DNA of 64,000 nt from Acanthosepion esculentum (GCA_964036315.1 OZ038482.1:14259934-14323933); one strand, 5' to 3'. Shown: positions 10,343 through 21,345, counted from the stretch's first letter. Notes: generated by a model not told the origin, from the letters alone. Translations and numbers: made by a program.

Positions 10343-11230
10343 TCACGTTCTTTCCAAAATATGCTCCAAATGTACTCTGCGGAGTTGGAGGCAAACTTGC
10401 AAACGCCACTCAGAATTGTCAATTACTCGGACAGATTCCTCATTGGGGATTTCACTGATTGCTGCCTTTAGTTCACCAATCATTTGACGGTTGTTCTGGT
10501 AATACATTATCCTTGAGATATCACCACAAATAAAATTCGGTTGTGTATCTGTGTGTGTGTGTGGGGGGGGCAAGTCCGGTGAGTGCGGTGCCCATTAAAT
10601 ATCACATTTCCTGCTAATCAGTCTCTCCTGAAATCGATCTCTCAGCCAGGATAGGAAGTCATTTGATGTGTGAGGGTGCTGGAACCACTGATCATCTCGA
10701 TCTATCACTGTGCGTCGTCCAAGTGATACCAAAAGCTTCCTCAGCACAGCCATATAGCACTCCGTATTCAATGTTTGAAGTCTCTTATTTTCGTCTTCAA
10801 ACCAATATGGGCCGATAATACCATGTCTAGAAATTGCAACGCATGCAGTGCACTTTGACGGATGAAACGGCCCCTGTAAAAACTTCCTCCGGTGCGGCTG
10901 TACCCCAATAAAAAATTTTTTGCTGTTTACATGTCCTGAAAACTTAAAGGGCGCTTCATCAGAGAACCAAACATGATCCAAGAAGTCTGGATTTTTTTCG
11001 ATTATGTCACAAAACAATTCACGCGATATTTCATGTCCGTCTCCGTGAGTTTTTGCTTTATTTGGACTTTGTAAGAATACACATGAAGATCTGATTTAAG
11101 AACACGCCTCAAAGACGCTCTCAATTGATTCCCAGCTGTTGACTTTGTCGTCGAAGTGTTTTCTTTGGGTTCCACCCCCTACTTTAGTCATGTACAGCAT
11201 CACTGCTCTATTCTGTTCTAGCATACTCAC
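10343..11230 (-). pseudogene. Mariner/Tc-like DDE transposase, broken
   Basis: This is the best-preserved transposase in the window, on the minus strand. From the N-terminal side: a frame with LRRVLKSDLHVYSYKVQ (the HPYKIQ-type end of the DNA-binding half), then the catalytic part with DHVWFSDEAPFKFSGHVN (first Asp block). Next come RHGIIGPYWFED, YMAVLRKLL and WLRDRFQERLISRK. After an in-frame TAA comes WAPHSPDLPPP (the W-P-xSPDL block), then a C-terminal RVHLEHIL. A CA/GT run interrupts the region after SPDL. The second Asp block is altered: QWFQHPHTSN lacks the usual QDGAxxH. Stops and frameshifts make it non-functional. No terminal inverted repeats were found. Confidence 0.8.
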
Positions 11231-12205
11231 TCCGTCTGGAATAAGACATTTAGATTTCAGATTTCAGATTTTTCAGTCTCATAGTTTCTGAACTTCTGAA
11301 CCCAGTCAAAAATTACAATGTTTACAATGTTGTTTTGTACAGGGTCTGTCATGTTTTGTAAAGTCTCTTCAGCTTTATCGCTTTCATGTGATGGGTGAGT
11401 TTGGATCGTTTTCTGACAAACCCTGAAGGATTTCGTAATCCCAGCGTAGTCTGATCATAATTTTAAAAAGTCTTCCATATGACTCTTTTTGTGGCTTATG
11501 AGGCCTGCATTTAAGCGACATACTCCGCCACATTCAGTAAATGGAAATTGTCGGATTGCTATATCTCTTCTAGTTGCACGCATAGCATTTCCTCAACTCG
11601 TTGAGCGACCTTTCAAGATCTTAGTGCCTTCAAGTATTGTACTCTTTCACATATATCGATCACAAACAGCAGTTTCCCCTTCAGGATCTTCTATATTTGA
11701 AGCTGCAAGTTCTCTCTTTTAAACGGATCTTGAAATGTTTCCTTGTTTCATACTGGAGCTGAATGTCGTAGGAGAATTAGCCATAAAACATTTCCTTGGA
11801 TATTCTGATGTAGTGACGATAAAATACATTATATTTAGCGAATCCTTTGACTAACAATGTGTGCTTTGATGCATATTGCAGCGGCCTTTTCGAGGGTCAC
11901 AGTGACAGGGGTGTGGCATTGAGCCCTGCGTTCCTGACGGTTTTAACCCTTCTGCCTGAGTTCCTGAGTCAAATTCGCAAATAATGTAATCTATATACAT
12001 TATTCAGAAGCAATGAAAGGCAAAAATGATTTCTGCAGCTTCAGATCTTTTCTTTTCGTACACTTCAGATCTAGCATCATTTTATGACAAACCTCCAACG
12101 TTTTGAACAGCATTTTATTTTAATATTTAATTCGTCAAGAAATTATTTCATTATCTTTCAAATGATAACCATCGGTTTTAACAAGATATTAACAGATTCG
12201 TCGGA
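11231..12205. other. Unassigned DNA
   Basis: No gene is recognised. The 77-codon plus-strand frame at 11489-11722 has no recognisable family. The region may include the 5' flank of the transposase relic. The phrase CAGATTTCAGATTT near 11255-11272 is a short local repeat. Confidence 0.5.
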
Positions 12206-12208
12206 TAC

Positions 12209-12209
12209 A

Positions 12210-12256
<47 letters not shown>

Positions 12257-12270
12257 TTGTAGAATCTAGC

Positions 12271-12301
<31 letters not shown>

Positions 12302-12572
12302 TATAGATAGATAGATAGAAAGAAACAAAGAAACAAACAAAGAAAGAAAAATATTAGGATGGATAGATAGAAACAAAGAAACAAACAAAGAAAGAAAAAT
12401 ATTAGGATAGATAGATAGATATATAGATAGAAAGAAACAAAGAAAAATATTAGGATAGATAGATAGATAGATATATAGATAGATAGATAGATAAAAAGAA
12501 AGAAACAAAGAAACAAACAAAGAAAAGTATTAGGATAGATAGATAGATAGATAGATAGATCTGTGTCGTTTA
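12209..12572. repeat. (GATA)n/(GAAA)n compound satellite
   Basis: GATA arrays alternate with blocks of AAAGAAACAAAGAAACAAAC and AAATATTAGGATA, giving a higher-order repeat of roughly 60-70 bp. The central fragment GATATTGTAGAATCTAGCATA interrupts it at 12253-12273. Minus-strand frames of 84 and 112 codons are translated repeat. Confidence 0.93.
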
Positions 12573-12689
12573 AGCAAAAAAATCAAATTTGGTTTAATTC
12601 GTTGATTTTTTAATAAATTAACGTTTTTTAATTAACTTATTTTGGTGCGAATAATTAATTAATTTTTCCCATTAAATCATGAGACACAT

Positions 12690-12958
12690 ATGTGCCGTGT
12701 GATCCGGATTACTTTTAATAGAGGCTTCGACCTGGTAATCGACAACGACGGCAGCGCTATAGGAACCTTCTCGGTCTTCTAGACCGAAATTCACAGTTCT
12801 GAACCGATTGAAATGCTTATAAACAGTACTCAAAGTTATTGCACCATGTCCATAAACGGCAGCTTTTTCTCTCTTTCTTCAGCGCGTGTTCCTTCCCAGG
12901 TTATAAAAAGCACATCGAATACCGAAACTGCTTCTCATTTTCCTTCATTGTCGCTTTT
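12690..12958 (-). pseudogene. Mariner transposase N-terminal relic
   Basis: On the minus strand the readable frames give KEKQFRYSMCFL-like start codons, then AAVYGHGAITLSTVYKHFNR, FRTVNFGLEDREGS and VVDYQVEASIKSNP. This is the paired HTH region of mariner transposases (CxVYGexAlxxxTVxKWFxxFRxGxFdLeDxxR, then the second HTH). One stop lies after MCFL and at least one frame irregularity follows. The catalytic domain is absent: the DNA continues into GATA repeats. Confidence 0.75.
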
Positions 12959-13091
12959 AATTAAAAACATTTAAAAAGTAAAAATCCAGACCTTATATAA
13001 CTCATATATAAAGAGGCTTTCAGATGACACCTTCCAGAATATGTCATGGATTTCAGTCACGTCTAAGACAAATCGCCACCTACTGTACTAT

Positions 13092-13316
13092 AAAGCCGTC
13101 TTCATGTGGTTGGAATGTCGAACTGAACCCTTTATTTCGCTCACTGGGGTATACTGTTCGAGTTCCATGTGCCATGTTTAATGGATGTCAGTTATCGGTT
13201 ATCTCCTGTTAATTTCCCTCTGAATGTTCTCCACTGCCATAACCGGATATTGACCCCACACTGTTTGGGTCCTGTCACTAGATGTAACCAACGCATTTAT
13301 CCACTGTGTCATGTGC
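13092..13316 (-). mobile_element. SINE-1, tail truncated
   Basis: Head and body of SINE-1 on the minus strand, from CTTCATGTGGTTGGAATGTCG through TGCCATGTTTAATGGATG to the head at CCACTGTGTCATGTG. The hairpin tail is missing. It abuts the next copy in opposite orientation. Confidence 0.85.
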
Positions 13317-13318
13317 CG

Positions 13319-13800
13319 AACCCAGTGAGCGAAGTAATGGGTTCAGTTCGACATTCCAACCACCTAAACATGTCCGGAGAGTATAACGGCCGAAATATAG
13401 ACAGATACTGAAAGGCCGAAACGTTGTAATAAATATGGCGACAAAGATGACAACAATAGTCCGAATAATGTAAATAGTGTACATAATACCTCATCTCAGA
13501 AATGTAGTCAGATACTGAAGGGCCGAAACGTTGTAATAAATATGGCAACAAAGATGAGGAAAATAGTCCGAATAATGTAAATAGTGTACATAATACCTCA
13601 TCTCAGAAATGTAGACAGATACTGGACGGCCGAAACGTTGTAATAAATATGGCGACAAAGATGACAACAATAGTCCGAATAATGTAAATAGTGTACATAA
13701 TACCTCATCTTAGAAATGTAGTCAGATACTGAAGGGCCGAAACGTTGTAATAAATATGGCGACAAAGATGAGGACAATAGTCCGAATAATGTAAATAATT
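13319..13800 (+). repeat. SINE-1 tail expanded into a 107-bp tandem array
   Basis: After a short SINE-1 body (13319-13393) the tail is repeated four times. The phrase GCCGAAACGTTGTAATAA starts at 13415, 13522, 13629 and 13736, exactly 107 bp apart. Each unit contains AATATGGCGACAAAGATGA, AGTCCGAATAATGTAAATAG, the spacer GTGTACATAATACCTCATCT and CAGATACTG. The units differ by only a few bases. In each junction the stem II hairpin of the SINE motif is collapsed: CTGAAGGGCCGAAAC has no stem-loop between the two core halves. Overlapping minus-strand frames are not genes. Confidence 0.93.
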
Positions 13801-13981
13801 TATTTTAACAACATTTACTCACCAATGATCATACTCGTTAAGTGAGACGACAGCCACCAGACAGACATATACGGCTTTCCATTAAGATTTGAACATGCTA
13901 TTGTTTTTCTCTTACATTTGCTGTTTTGGTTTCCACATTAAAATCTTTCTTTTAATTCCTTTTTGTACTTCTTAATACGAT

Positions 13982-14062
13982 ACGATGGCGTAATAGATAG
14001 CGGCTTGGTTTGAAGAGTCGGAGAATCGAATTCCAGTCAAATTCATTACTTTCACTTCCGAT
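13982..14062 (+). mobile_element. SINE-2 fragment (tRNA-like head)
   Basis: GGCGTAATAGATAGCGGCTT, a degenerate B-box (GAATCGAATTCCAG) and TCAAATTCATTACTTTCACTT match the start of the SINE-2 family at 31190, 34970 (minus) and 60508. The rest of the element is absent. Confidence 0.7.
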
Positions 14063-14094
14063 ACGTATTGTATATGTATCGAGAATATTTAACA

Positions 14095-14258
14095 TCGAAA
14101 AAAATTAGTTATTTTTAATAAAATGTGGAAATCTCCACCTTTTACCTGAAGACGGTCGCGAGACCAGAAACACGTGTAGTAAAATTAAGAAAAATAAAGC
14201 ATAATATTTAAAAAAAAAATCCGCATTACAACCAAAAACGTTTACGGTACCTCTCTTC
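14095..14258 (+). repeat. Half of a foldback element with hammerhead-like core
   Basis: Matches the right arm of the foldback at 42416-42842: TGTGGAAATCTCCACC, then CTGAAGA-C-GGTC-GCGA-GACC-A-GAAAC at 14146-14171, then AATAAAGCATAATAT, CCGCATTACAACC and AACGTTTACGGT. The left arm is missing here. After GAAAC the bases ACGTGTA allow a 2-bp stem III and a GUA triplet. Confidence 0.6.
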
Positions 14259-14259
14259 T

Positions 14260-14261
<2 letters not shown>

Positions 14262-14352
<91 letters not shown>
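14262..14352. repeat. (GT)n(TA)n microsatellite
   Basis: Six GT units followed by about 38 TA units. Confidence 0.98.
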
Positions 14353-14357
<5 letters not shown>

Positions 14358-14359
14358 TT

Positions 14360-14978
14360 ATGAATTTTAACCCCTATACTTTTGCGCTCTGTGGCCTTCG
14401 ATGCAAGTTAAATGAAGCCATATTGCACCTTATAAGTTTGAATTTATTCTTTACAGTATTTTTATGGAGCGTAGGATTGTAGCCACAAAACGCCATGTTT
14501 GGTATTACTGTAGTTTCAAATGGCGAGGCTGCTAAGCTATCGAATCTCATGCTTACGCGTTTTCAATGAGATACCGTTAATTATAATGTAGCATCAAGCT
14601 ATATAGAAGGTTACAGGTTCGAAGCACTCAGAGACCGATGAATGAACTGCTGTAGTAATTAACTATGGGAATACGTTGCTAATCGCTACTTCACTGCGAG
14701 GTGTCCATATCTATATTTCACTGTAATAAGTTTGGCTGAAAACGACAAGAATATGGAAGCCCGCGAAAGTCGAATTCACTATAGGTGTAATAGTCTTCAG
14801 CAAAACGCCTCCCTTTCTATGCTCATATCTATCACATTGTTTCGAAGGAGCGATCGATTTTGCGGTTTTTATTATAATATGTGTCGTCCTTAGCTTAGAA
14901 TTTGTAGAAGAGACTCAGAATAGAAATACTGTGTTGTGCTAATTTCCAACTGAGAAGATCGTGTCTGCTATAAAAAAA
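14360..14978. other. Unassigned DNA
   Basis: No gene and no recognisable repeat. Confidence 0.5.
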
Positions 14979-14979
14979 T

Positions 14980-14984
14980 CATGG

Positions 14985-15052
<68 letters not shown>

Positions 15053-15857
15053 CAGTCTGTTCATATCTATCTCCGTCTGTTCATTATCTATCTATCTAAG
15101 TCTGTTCATATCTATCTCCGTCTGTTCATTATCTATCTAAGTCTGTTCATATCTGTCTCCGTCATTGCATTATCTAAGTCTGTTCATATCTATCTCCGTC
15201 TGTTCATTATCTATCTATCTAAGTCTGTTCATATCTATCTCCGTCTGTTCATTATCTATCTAAGTCTGTTCATATCTGTCTCCGTCATTGCATTATCTAT
15301 CTAAGTCTGTTCATATCTATCTCCGTCTGTTCATTATCTGTCTATCTAACTCTGTTCATATCTATCTCCGTCTGTTCATTATCTAAGTCTGTTCATATAT
15401 GTGGCCGTCTGTTCATTATCTAAGTCTGTTCATATCTATGTCCGTCATTTCATTATCTAAGTCTGTTCATATCTATCTCCGTCTGTTCATTATCTGTCTA
15501 AGTCTATTCATATCTATCTCCGTCTGTTCATTATCTAAGTCTGTTCATATCTATCTCCGTCTGTTCATTAACTGTCTATCTAAGTCTGTTCATATCTATC
15601 TCCGTCTGTTCATTATCTGTCTAAGTCTGTTCATATCTATCTCCGTCTGTTCATTATCTAAGTCTGTTCATATCTATCTCCGTCTGTTCATTATCTAAGT
15701 CTGTTCATATCTATGTCCGCCTGGTCATTATCTATCTATCTAAGTCTGTTCATATCTATGTCCGTCATTTCATTATCTATCTAAGTCTATTCATATCTAT
15801 CTTTGTCTGTTCATTATCTATCTATCTAAGTCTGTTCATGTCTATCGTCGTCTGTTC

Positions 15858-15928
<71 letters not shown>

Positions 15929-15930
15929 CA
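14980..15930. repeat. ATCT minisatellite with a 37-bp higher-order unit
   Basis: Pure (ATCT)n flanks (14980-15053 and about 15860-15928) enclose roughly 20 copies of a unit. Each unit begins AAGTCTGTTCATATCTATCT, continues CCGTCTGTTCATTATCT and has zero to three extra ATCT. Variant bases (GTCATTTCATT, TGTGGCC) recur in several units, indicating expansion by block duplication. Plus-strand frames of 99-107 codons rich in Tyr-Leu-Ser-Ile are artefacts. A related array is at 23515-24237. Confidence 0.95.
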
Positions 15931-15944
15931 GTCCGTTCATTTCT

Positions 15945-15952
15945 CTCCCCCC

Positions 15953-15986
<34 letters not shown>

Positions 15987-15990
15987 CAGT
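15945..15990. repeat. (CT)n(TA)n microsatellite
   Basis: A short CT run followed by about 12 TA units. Confidence 0.95.
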
Positions 15991-15999
15991 GGTTGTATT

Positions 16000-17165
16000 A
16001 ATTGTGTATTTTTCCTTTCATCATTCTGATTATTCGTGTCCATTCTGTCCCTTTTCTCCTTTTTTGTTATCGATGAAACACAATTTTATTCGCATGCACA
16101 ATCAGCAATTTTAGTATATAAATAATTCCCCTCTCAATAGAATTGTAAAAATTATTGCTCCTAAATGACCCTGATGAATTAGCCGAGGTACCATAAATCC
16201 AAAGTTAATATCTATCAGCTTTTTCTTTATTCATTGTTTTGCATTTTCATCCTTCCCTTGAGAGGTGAGTTCTTTTACTTTCTTTGTCTCTCACTCGATG
16301 CCATTGTTTTTCTTCTTATTTTTCTTTTTTATCTTACTTTAATGTTCTTTCAAGAAGCAGAGTAGTTAAAAGCGTTCATTGGACAATTCAAACAATTTCC
16401 ATCTTGTAAATTTGATGTTCTATTTTCATCTTCTCTCATTTTAATTATGGTCTTTCTGTGACGAAAAATAAAACTGCCTTAGTTGTGGAAATCTTAATGA
16501 TTTTAATCTCCCTTCTTCGGAAAAATCAAATAAGTTTCCAAAAATCGATTACTGGTACCTATGTATCTTAAATGATTTGGAAACCATTGCCAGCGAATTT
16601 GAATTTGAAGACAGCATGTACCCCAATTGAAAAGTTTATTCTTTGTGAGAATTTATTGAAATTGTAATTTTTTTTTCTTTTTATCTGATTGTTGCCCACG
16701 GCAGTAAAATTAAAATCTGCTTTGGAATCTGTTTACTAGTTGCAATGTCAATTTCAGAAGTCATTGTAAGCCGAAAATTTAACACTTCAATGTCTTTAAT
16801 TCCTTTCTCTTTGGCGAGATTGGAACTTTTTCGTCTTTTCAGTTTTAATGCTTCTTTTGCTTGAATGGTTGCAAATATTGGTTGATTTTCTCAACCTGGT
16901 CAGTACTTTGAAGCGTTTTTCAAGTGCTGTCTTCATCTTCAATGCTTTTAACTCAACGTTATATCTTGTAGGCTCTTCAGTATCTCCTAAAAGTATGTTT
17001 GAAAAGTGATGCACGCAATAAAATGAAGAGTGCAGCGGCCGAAATATATCAAAACCAACGATAAAGTGATACTAGTTCATAAAATACCTGTAATTATTTT
17101 AAATCCAATGTATGAATGTAATATTAAACAAAGATAATTCCCAAATTGACAAACATTTTATTGCC
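16000..17165. other. Unassigned AT-rich DNA
   Basis: No gene is recognised. The 72-codon minus-strand frame at 16796-17014 is Lys/Arg-rich and matches no family I know. Confidence 0.5.
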
Positions 17166-17167
17166 GC

Positions 17168-17168
<1 letters not shown>

Positions 17169-17217
<49 letters not shown>
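17169..17217. repeat. (TA)n microsatellite
   Basis: About 24 TA units. Confidence 0.98.
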
Positions 17218-17220
<3 letters not shown>

Positions 17221-17800
17221 GAAAAATTATATGACAAAGTGTAGGAAGTTTTCGTGTTATCCAACGTTATCCAACATATATATCGAGTCGGGCCTATTTA
17301 TAGCCGAGACATTTCAAAAGTTGTTCCAAGCTAAGTATAAAAAATATTTTCAATGTTGACCTCACTTTCTTATTAATGAGTTATTCCGTCGGAATGGTAA
17401 CAGGAAGCATTTCTAGTCAACAAATAAAGGAGCATGTTTTGAATCCTTAGATTAGGACTGCATAGCGTTCTATTTAGGCAAAGAAGATTGTCGAATCTTG
17501 GAAAACAAGCACCAAACCAAGGACGGAAATTTCACGACTGAAAGATTGTGAAAATAAAATAAAAATCCCTAAATGGAGTAAATTAATCATAAACAAATCA
17601 CAAACAATGTGTCTATAAGATAGCCGGACATCTTGTGTAGATATTCAGTAGGTAGATTTATTTAAAATGCGCCACTAGTTCTCGTCTAAGTCTGTTACAT
17701 TCAGTAAGTGTTCACATCTGCAGTTTGTATTCCATTTTCTTTTCAAGTATCTTCTAATCATTTCTTCTTTGTCTTCTAATCGTCGTTTCAGTTATATTTC

Positions 17801-18025
17801 TAACGATAATAATATTTTAGATGTTGTTTAAAAAAACATGTTGGATACAAAACATGTTGGTTAAAAAAACATGTTGGATAAAAAACATGTTGGTTAAAAA
17901 AACATGTTGGTTAAAAAAAAACGATAATAATATTTTAGATGTTGTTTAAAAAAACATGTTGGTTAAAAAAACCTTTTTAAACAACATCTAAAATATTATT
18001 ATCATTAGATTTACGTTAGAAATAT
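17801..18025. repeat. Foldback with an internal 18-20 bp tandem repeat
   Basis: CGATAATAATATTTTAGATG near 17804 is inverted as CATCTAAAATATTATTATC near 17985-18003, with TTGTTTAAA / TTTAAACAA inside. Between the arms, ACATGTTGGTTAAAAAAA recurs five or six times with small changes. The left-arm phrase also reappears at 17921-17945 in direct orientation, so part of the arm was duplicated within the loop. Confidence 0.8.
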
Positions 18026-18140
18026 TCAAACAAATTTACGTTCCACATCATGTGACGTCCGCGTCTCGCGACGGACGCTACTTGTAAACAAACTTCTGAA
18101 TACATTTATTTCTGATGAAAGATCGGGGCAGATCTGATAT

Positions 18141-18145
<5 letters not shown>

Positions 18146-18208
<63 letters not shown>
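18146..18208. repeat. (AT)n microsatellite
   Basis: About 31 AT units. Confidence 0.98.
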
Positions 18209-18216
<8 letters not shown>

Positions 18217-18339
18217 CTTACACAAAAAAACATTCAAATTTTTTATAATTTGCAACTTTTCAGTTGTTTTCTCCAGATTATATATATATATTATTTCGGG
18301 GTCATTATCCAATTTATTCAAGATATCTTCGATCTCTCT

Positions 18340-18940
18340 AACCTTCTAACTTTCTGCCCTGGCGTAGCAAGGTGCCTCACACGTTTCACGTACGACTTAA
18401 TTTTCAAGTTTTTTCACTGCTCTTTGGACTGTCATAAGTGAATCTCCTCTCTCACGTGCCAAACAAATTGGGTTGGATCTTCTCAAATTGATCTCTTTGG
18501 CTTTAAGTTGAAATGATGATCCCTCTTCCTGTTGTGACCTCCTGATACAGTTTTCCTCTCTACTGTTCTCTATTTTTTGAATTTATTCATCTTCTTCTGG
18601 GGGGGGGGGAGCTCCTGAATGGACTTTGAAGATGGAATCCAGAACATGAATATTGGTCCTGAAGGTCTGAATAAATCTTTTTGTTCTCACAATTGCTCAT
18701 TCTGGAAGACAGTGGGGCTGACTAAAAACGATTTTATCCGTTCTCTTTTTAGCTGAATAGCTCAAATGATTTTCAACGATTCTTACGGAAAATGGTTTAA
18801 AGATGGCTAAACGCTTTATCTGAAAACCTGGAAAAAAGTAATAATTCAATTAGTTTAGTGGTTTCTTAGATATTAAATACTTTAAAAGATGGATGATTTG
18901 GACAATTTTGCTGTAACACCCGGTATATATTGTTTTCCGA
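18340..18940 (-). mobile_element. Dispersed repeat, probably decayed mariner-like 5' half
   Basis: The block at 18510-18940 has a second copy at 51245-51700 in the same orientation. Shared phrases are GATGATCCCTCTTCC, TGTGACCTC, GATGGAA, ATTCTTACGG and GATTTGGACAATTTTGCTGT. On the minus strand a frame past it reads GGHNRKRD and then LKIKSYVKRVRHL, which recalls the KxYxxxRxHxL segment of mariner-like transposases. The outer edge ACCGGGTGTTACAGC (minus, near 18935) looks like a terminal repeat. The family name is tentative; the pairing of the two copies is seen directly. Confidence 0.55.
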
Positions 18941-18944
18941 ATGC

Positions 18945-19800
18945 AGTAATTCTGAGGACTCAGTTTATTACTTAATGACAATAGAAAACCGAACCCCTAC
19001 TTTCTGTCCAGTTAAATGTTATATTAATACGAATTTAACATTGTCATAAAATGGATAGCCTGTTTTGCTAAGTCCTTACTATTATTTGAAGATTTTGATG
19101 TGTAAATCAATTATTATTGTTGCAAACTGCTCTTTTATAACTTTCATTGTCGTAAACGTCACCGAACAATTTATTATTGTCTTAACTAGTGCAAGGGAGA
19201 TAACGATAATACTGCAAAAGTTTTACAAGTATTAAATACAAGAAAATACTAAGTGTATCATGTATAGAAATTATTCTAGGCTTAGTGTGTGCACAGGTGG
19301 GGTGCGAGGAGCATAGCGGATAATGCTACTGGCAAGCCGAGTTCAAATTCAGGCACAGATAGTTTGCTTTCACTTCACATTTATATGTGAAGTGAAAGCA
19401 AACTATTGTGAAAGGCATGAATCAAACTGTCCCTGTAGTAAATAGTATTACAGTTAGAGAGCTTTAGCTTTGTATTCTTGGACGTTCTATGATAGACAGA
19501 CAGTTTCCTTGTTACTGGTACCATCTAACATAATACAACCTGTTGTATGCTACTCGGTGTAGTATGCGCCAGGAAGTAATCTTCCATTTCCTTGAGAGTT
19601 ACCGTGAAACGGGATGACACAGAACACTGATGGCCTAATTGATTATTAAAAAATGTCCACTACATGTCTGGTGTTTACCTCTGCAAATCGCGTGATAGCA
19701 AGTCTCCTGAAATTTCACAAAATCTATGCCCCGCCCCAACCGCTTGCTTCTTTGTTTAATTTCAACGCTACAATTAATTTATGTGTCTCAATAGCTGCTA
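18945..19800. other. Unassigned DNA with a tRNA-like head and a perfect hairpin
   Basis: No gene is recognised. A degenerate tRNA-like segment lies at about 19297-19350 (GCGGATAATGCTACTGGC and GAGTTCAAATTC). It is followed at once by the 22-bp hairpin listed separately. Confidence 0.5.
19359..19406. repeat. Perfect 22-bp inverted repeat, 4-nt loop
   Basis: The arm 19359-19380 (ATAGTTTGCTTTCACTTCAC plus AT) is an exact reverse complement of 19385-19406, with TTAT between. It lacks the T-run expected of a pol III terminator. Position after a tRNA-like head suggests a SINE tail that folded back. Confidence 0.95.
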
Positions 19801-20410
19801 TGATGCGTCTAGTGTGGTAGTCTGTAGTGGTAGTACTTGTCGCTTCTCGCTTTCAGCTACCGCCACTGGCTAGCAGCAATGCGAAAAAGGGAGGCGAGTG
19901 CGTAAGTCTCCCCCTGCCAGTATATAGCCTCTCCATCAGCAAGCCCTATGTAGTGCCTCCTCGTGGCGACACATGGCAACCGAGCACCTTGCGGACTTGA
20001 GTTAAACTACAGGAGGCGGGGGAGGAGTTTGACCCCCTTAACATGCAGCATGCAGGCCCACCGGTTTGTCGACACGCCCTGGTGACCATGAACCAAATTC
20101 TAGCTATTGGTTTGTCATGTGGAAATCTTCGAGAGAAGAAAAGGCTAAGGAGTAAACCCTACACAAACCCGGATGGACGGCACTCTGTACTGCCTACCGG
20201 CAACTCTTGCAGCGGCGCTGGTACCAAACTGTATTGGTTTCATCCTCTCCTTTGGATTCTGCTAGGATGACCGAGAGAGGGAACTAGACGTCTGGGCAGC
20301 CCTAGTTCTCCATACACCCCGCCCAGTCTCGTATCACACTGGTGTTTCGCTACTCCATCGTCTCCCGAGACGAACGGATGCCGACGACGACGACAATTTA
20401 TCGAAAAAAA
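19801..20410 (+). mobile_element. GC-richer patch, possibly a LINE 5' region
   Basis: Base composition is clearly richer in G and C than its surroundings. It contains a 75-codon frame (20043-20270) without known domains and ends in GACGACGACGACA-like repeats. From memory such blocks occur at the 5' end of RTE-type LINEs in molluscs, and an RTE-like 3' end does lie 2.2 kb downstream. I cannot see endonuclease motifs, so this is only a suggestion. Confidence 0.3.
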
Positions 20411-20544
20411 CACCACGGTATGTTTATTTAAAAAAATATTTGTTACTGTACATCAGATTACCTTGCGCCTGGCAGATCAATCGTTTGAATTTGAAGTAGT
20501 GATGTAGATTGAAATTGAAAAGCTTAATTTAAGTTAAGACTGGT

Positions 20545-20800
20545 ATATCCCTCCTGGGTAAGACGATAAACTACATCCGGCAGCAAGGCTTCTGATCGGG
20601 AGGTTTTGAGGAGCGTGGAACCACCTGTTAATTTCTGTTGTTTCCAGATCCTCCCTGACCCGGGATAGAGTCCAAGCTATGAGCAAATAATTAACCCACG
20701 GACTGGGGCCAAAACATTATGAAAATATAAAAATAGATTTTATAGTAAAAAAATAGCAGCAATACATTTATGAAAAACATATTACCAGCAATTACTCTCG
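20545..20800 (+). repeat. R1 dispersed repeat, 5' part
   Basis: Family R1 is defined by CCTGGGTAAGACGATAAACT, GGAGGTTTTGAGGAGCGTGG, AACCACCT, CTGACCCGGG, and a variable tract of ACCAGCAAT separated by A/T runs. Full copies end in GGTTGATATGCCGTAAAAC. Here the 3' end is lost. It faces an inverted copy starting near 20912. Confidence 0.85.
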
Positions 20801-20911
20801 ACAAAAATCCTCCTTACAAAATTCGGCAATGAAACCTGATCTACAAACTGATTTCTTACAAAGAATACATATTCTTTTCATATGAACCTATCCTAAAACC
20901 TTGGCAATATT

Positions 20912-21280
20912 AGTTTGGTTTGGTTTAATTTTATTTTACGGCATATCAACCTCAATGGATTATTTAATGCCGACAAATGTTTTTTATTGCTGGTAATAAT
21001 TTGTTTTGTCAAAAATCTGTTTATGGTAATATTTTTCCTTCAAAATTGTATTGCTGGTAATAATTTGTTTCAAAAAAGTATAGCTGGTAATAGTTAACTA
21101 TTAGCCCATAGCTGAGACCCTAACAGGTGCTAACACCCCGGGTCAGAGTGGACCTGGGAACACCAGCAATTAAGAGGTGGTTCCACGCTCCTGAAAACCT
21201 TCTGATCAGGGGCCTTGCTGCTGGGCGTAGTTTATCGCCTTACCCAGGACGTGGATGTAGTTTAACGTCTTACCCAGGAC
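20912..21280 (-). repeat. R1 dispersed repeat, nearly complete
   Basis: Read on the minus strand it has the whole R1 order: CGATAAACTACGCCC, GGAGCGTGGAACCACCTC, CACTCTGACCCGGGG, several TTACCAGCAATA units and GTTGATATGCCGTAAAA. The start (21240-21280) is doubled, with two copies of GTCCTGGGTAAGACG. It is the inverted partner of 20545-20800. Confidence 0.88.
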
Positions 21281-21345
21281 GGCTTGTCGACATTAAATAA
21301 TTCATTGAGTTTGATAGGCCGTAAAACAAAATAAACTAAAGTAAC
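21281..21345 (+). repeat. R1 3'-end fragment
   Basis: TCGACATTAAATAATTCATT, then GATAGGCCGTAAAACAAAATA: the R1 end in plus orientation, adjoining the minus-strand copy's start. Confidence 0.8.

Noticed and set aside
14980..15930. Regular spacing of repeats suggesting a CRISPR array
   Set aside because: Spacers are themselves repeats (ATCT, CCGTCTGTTCATT), no cas genes, eukaryotic context.
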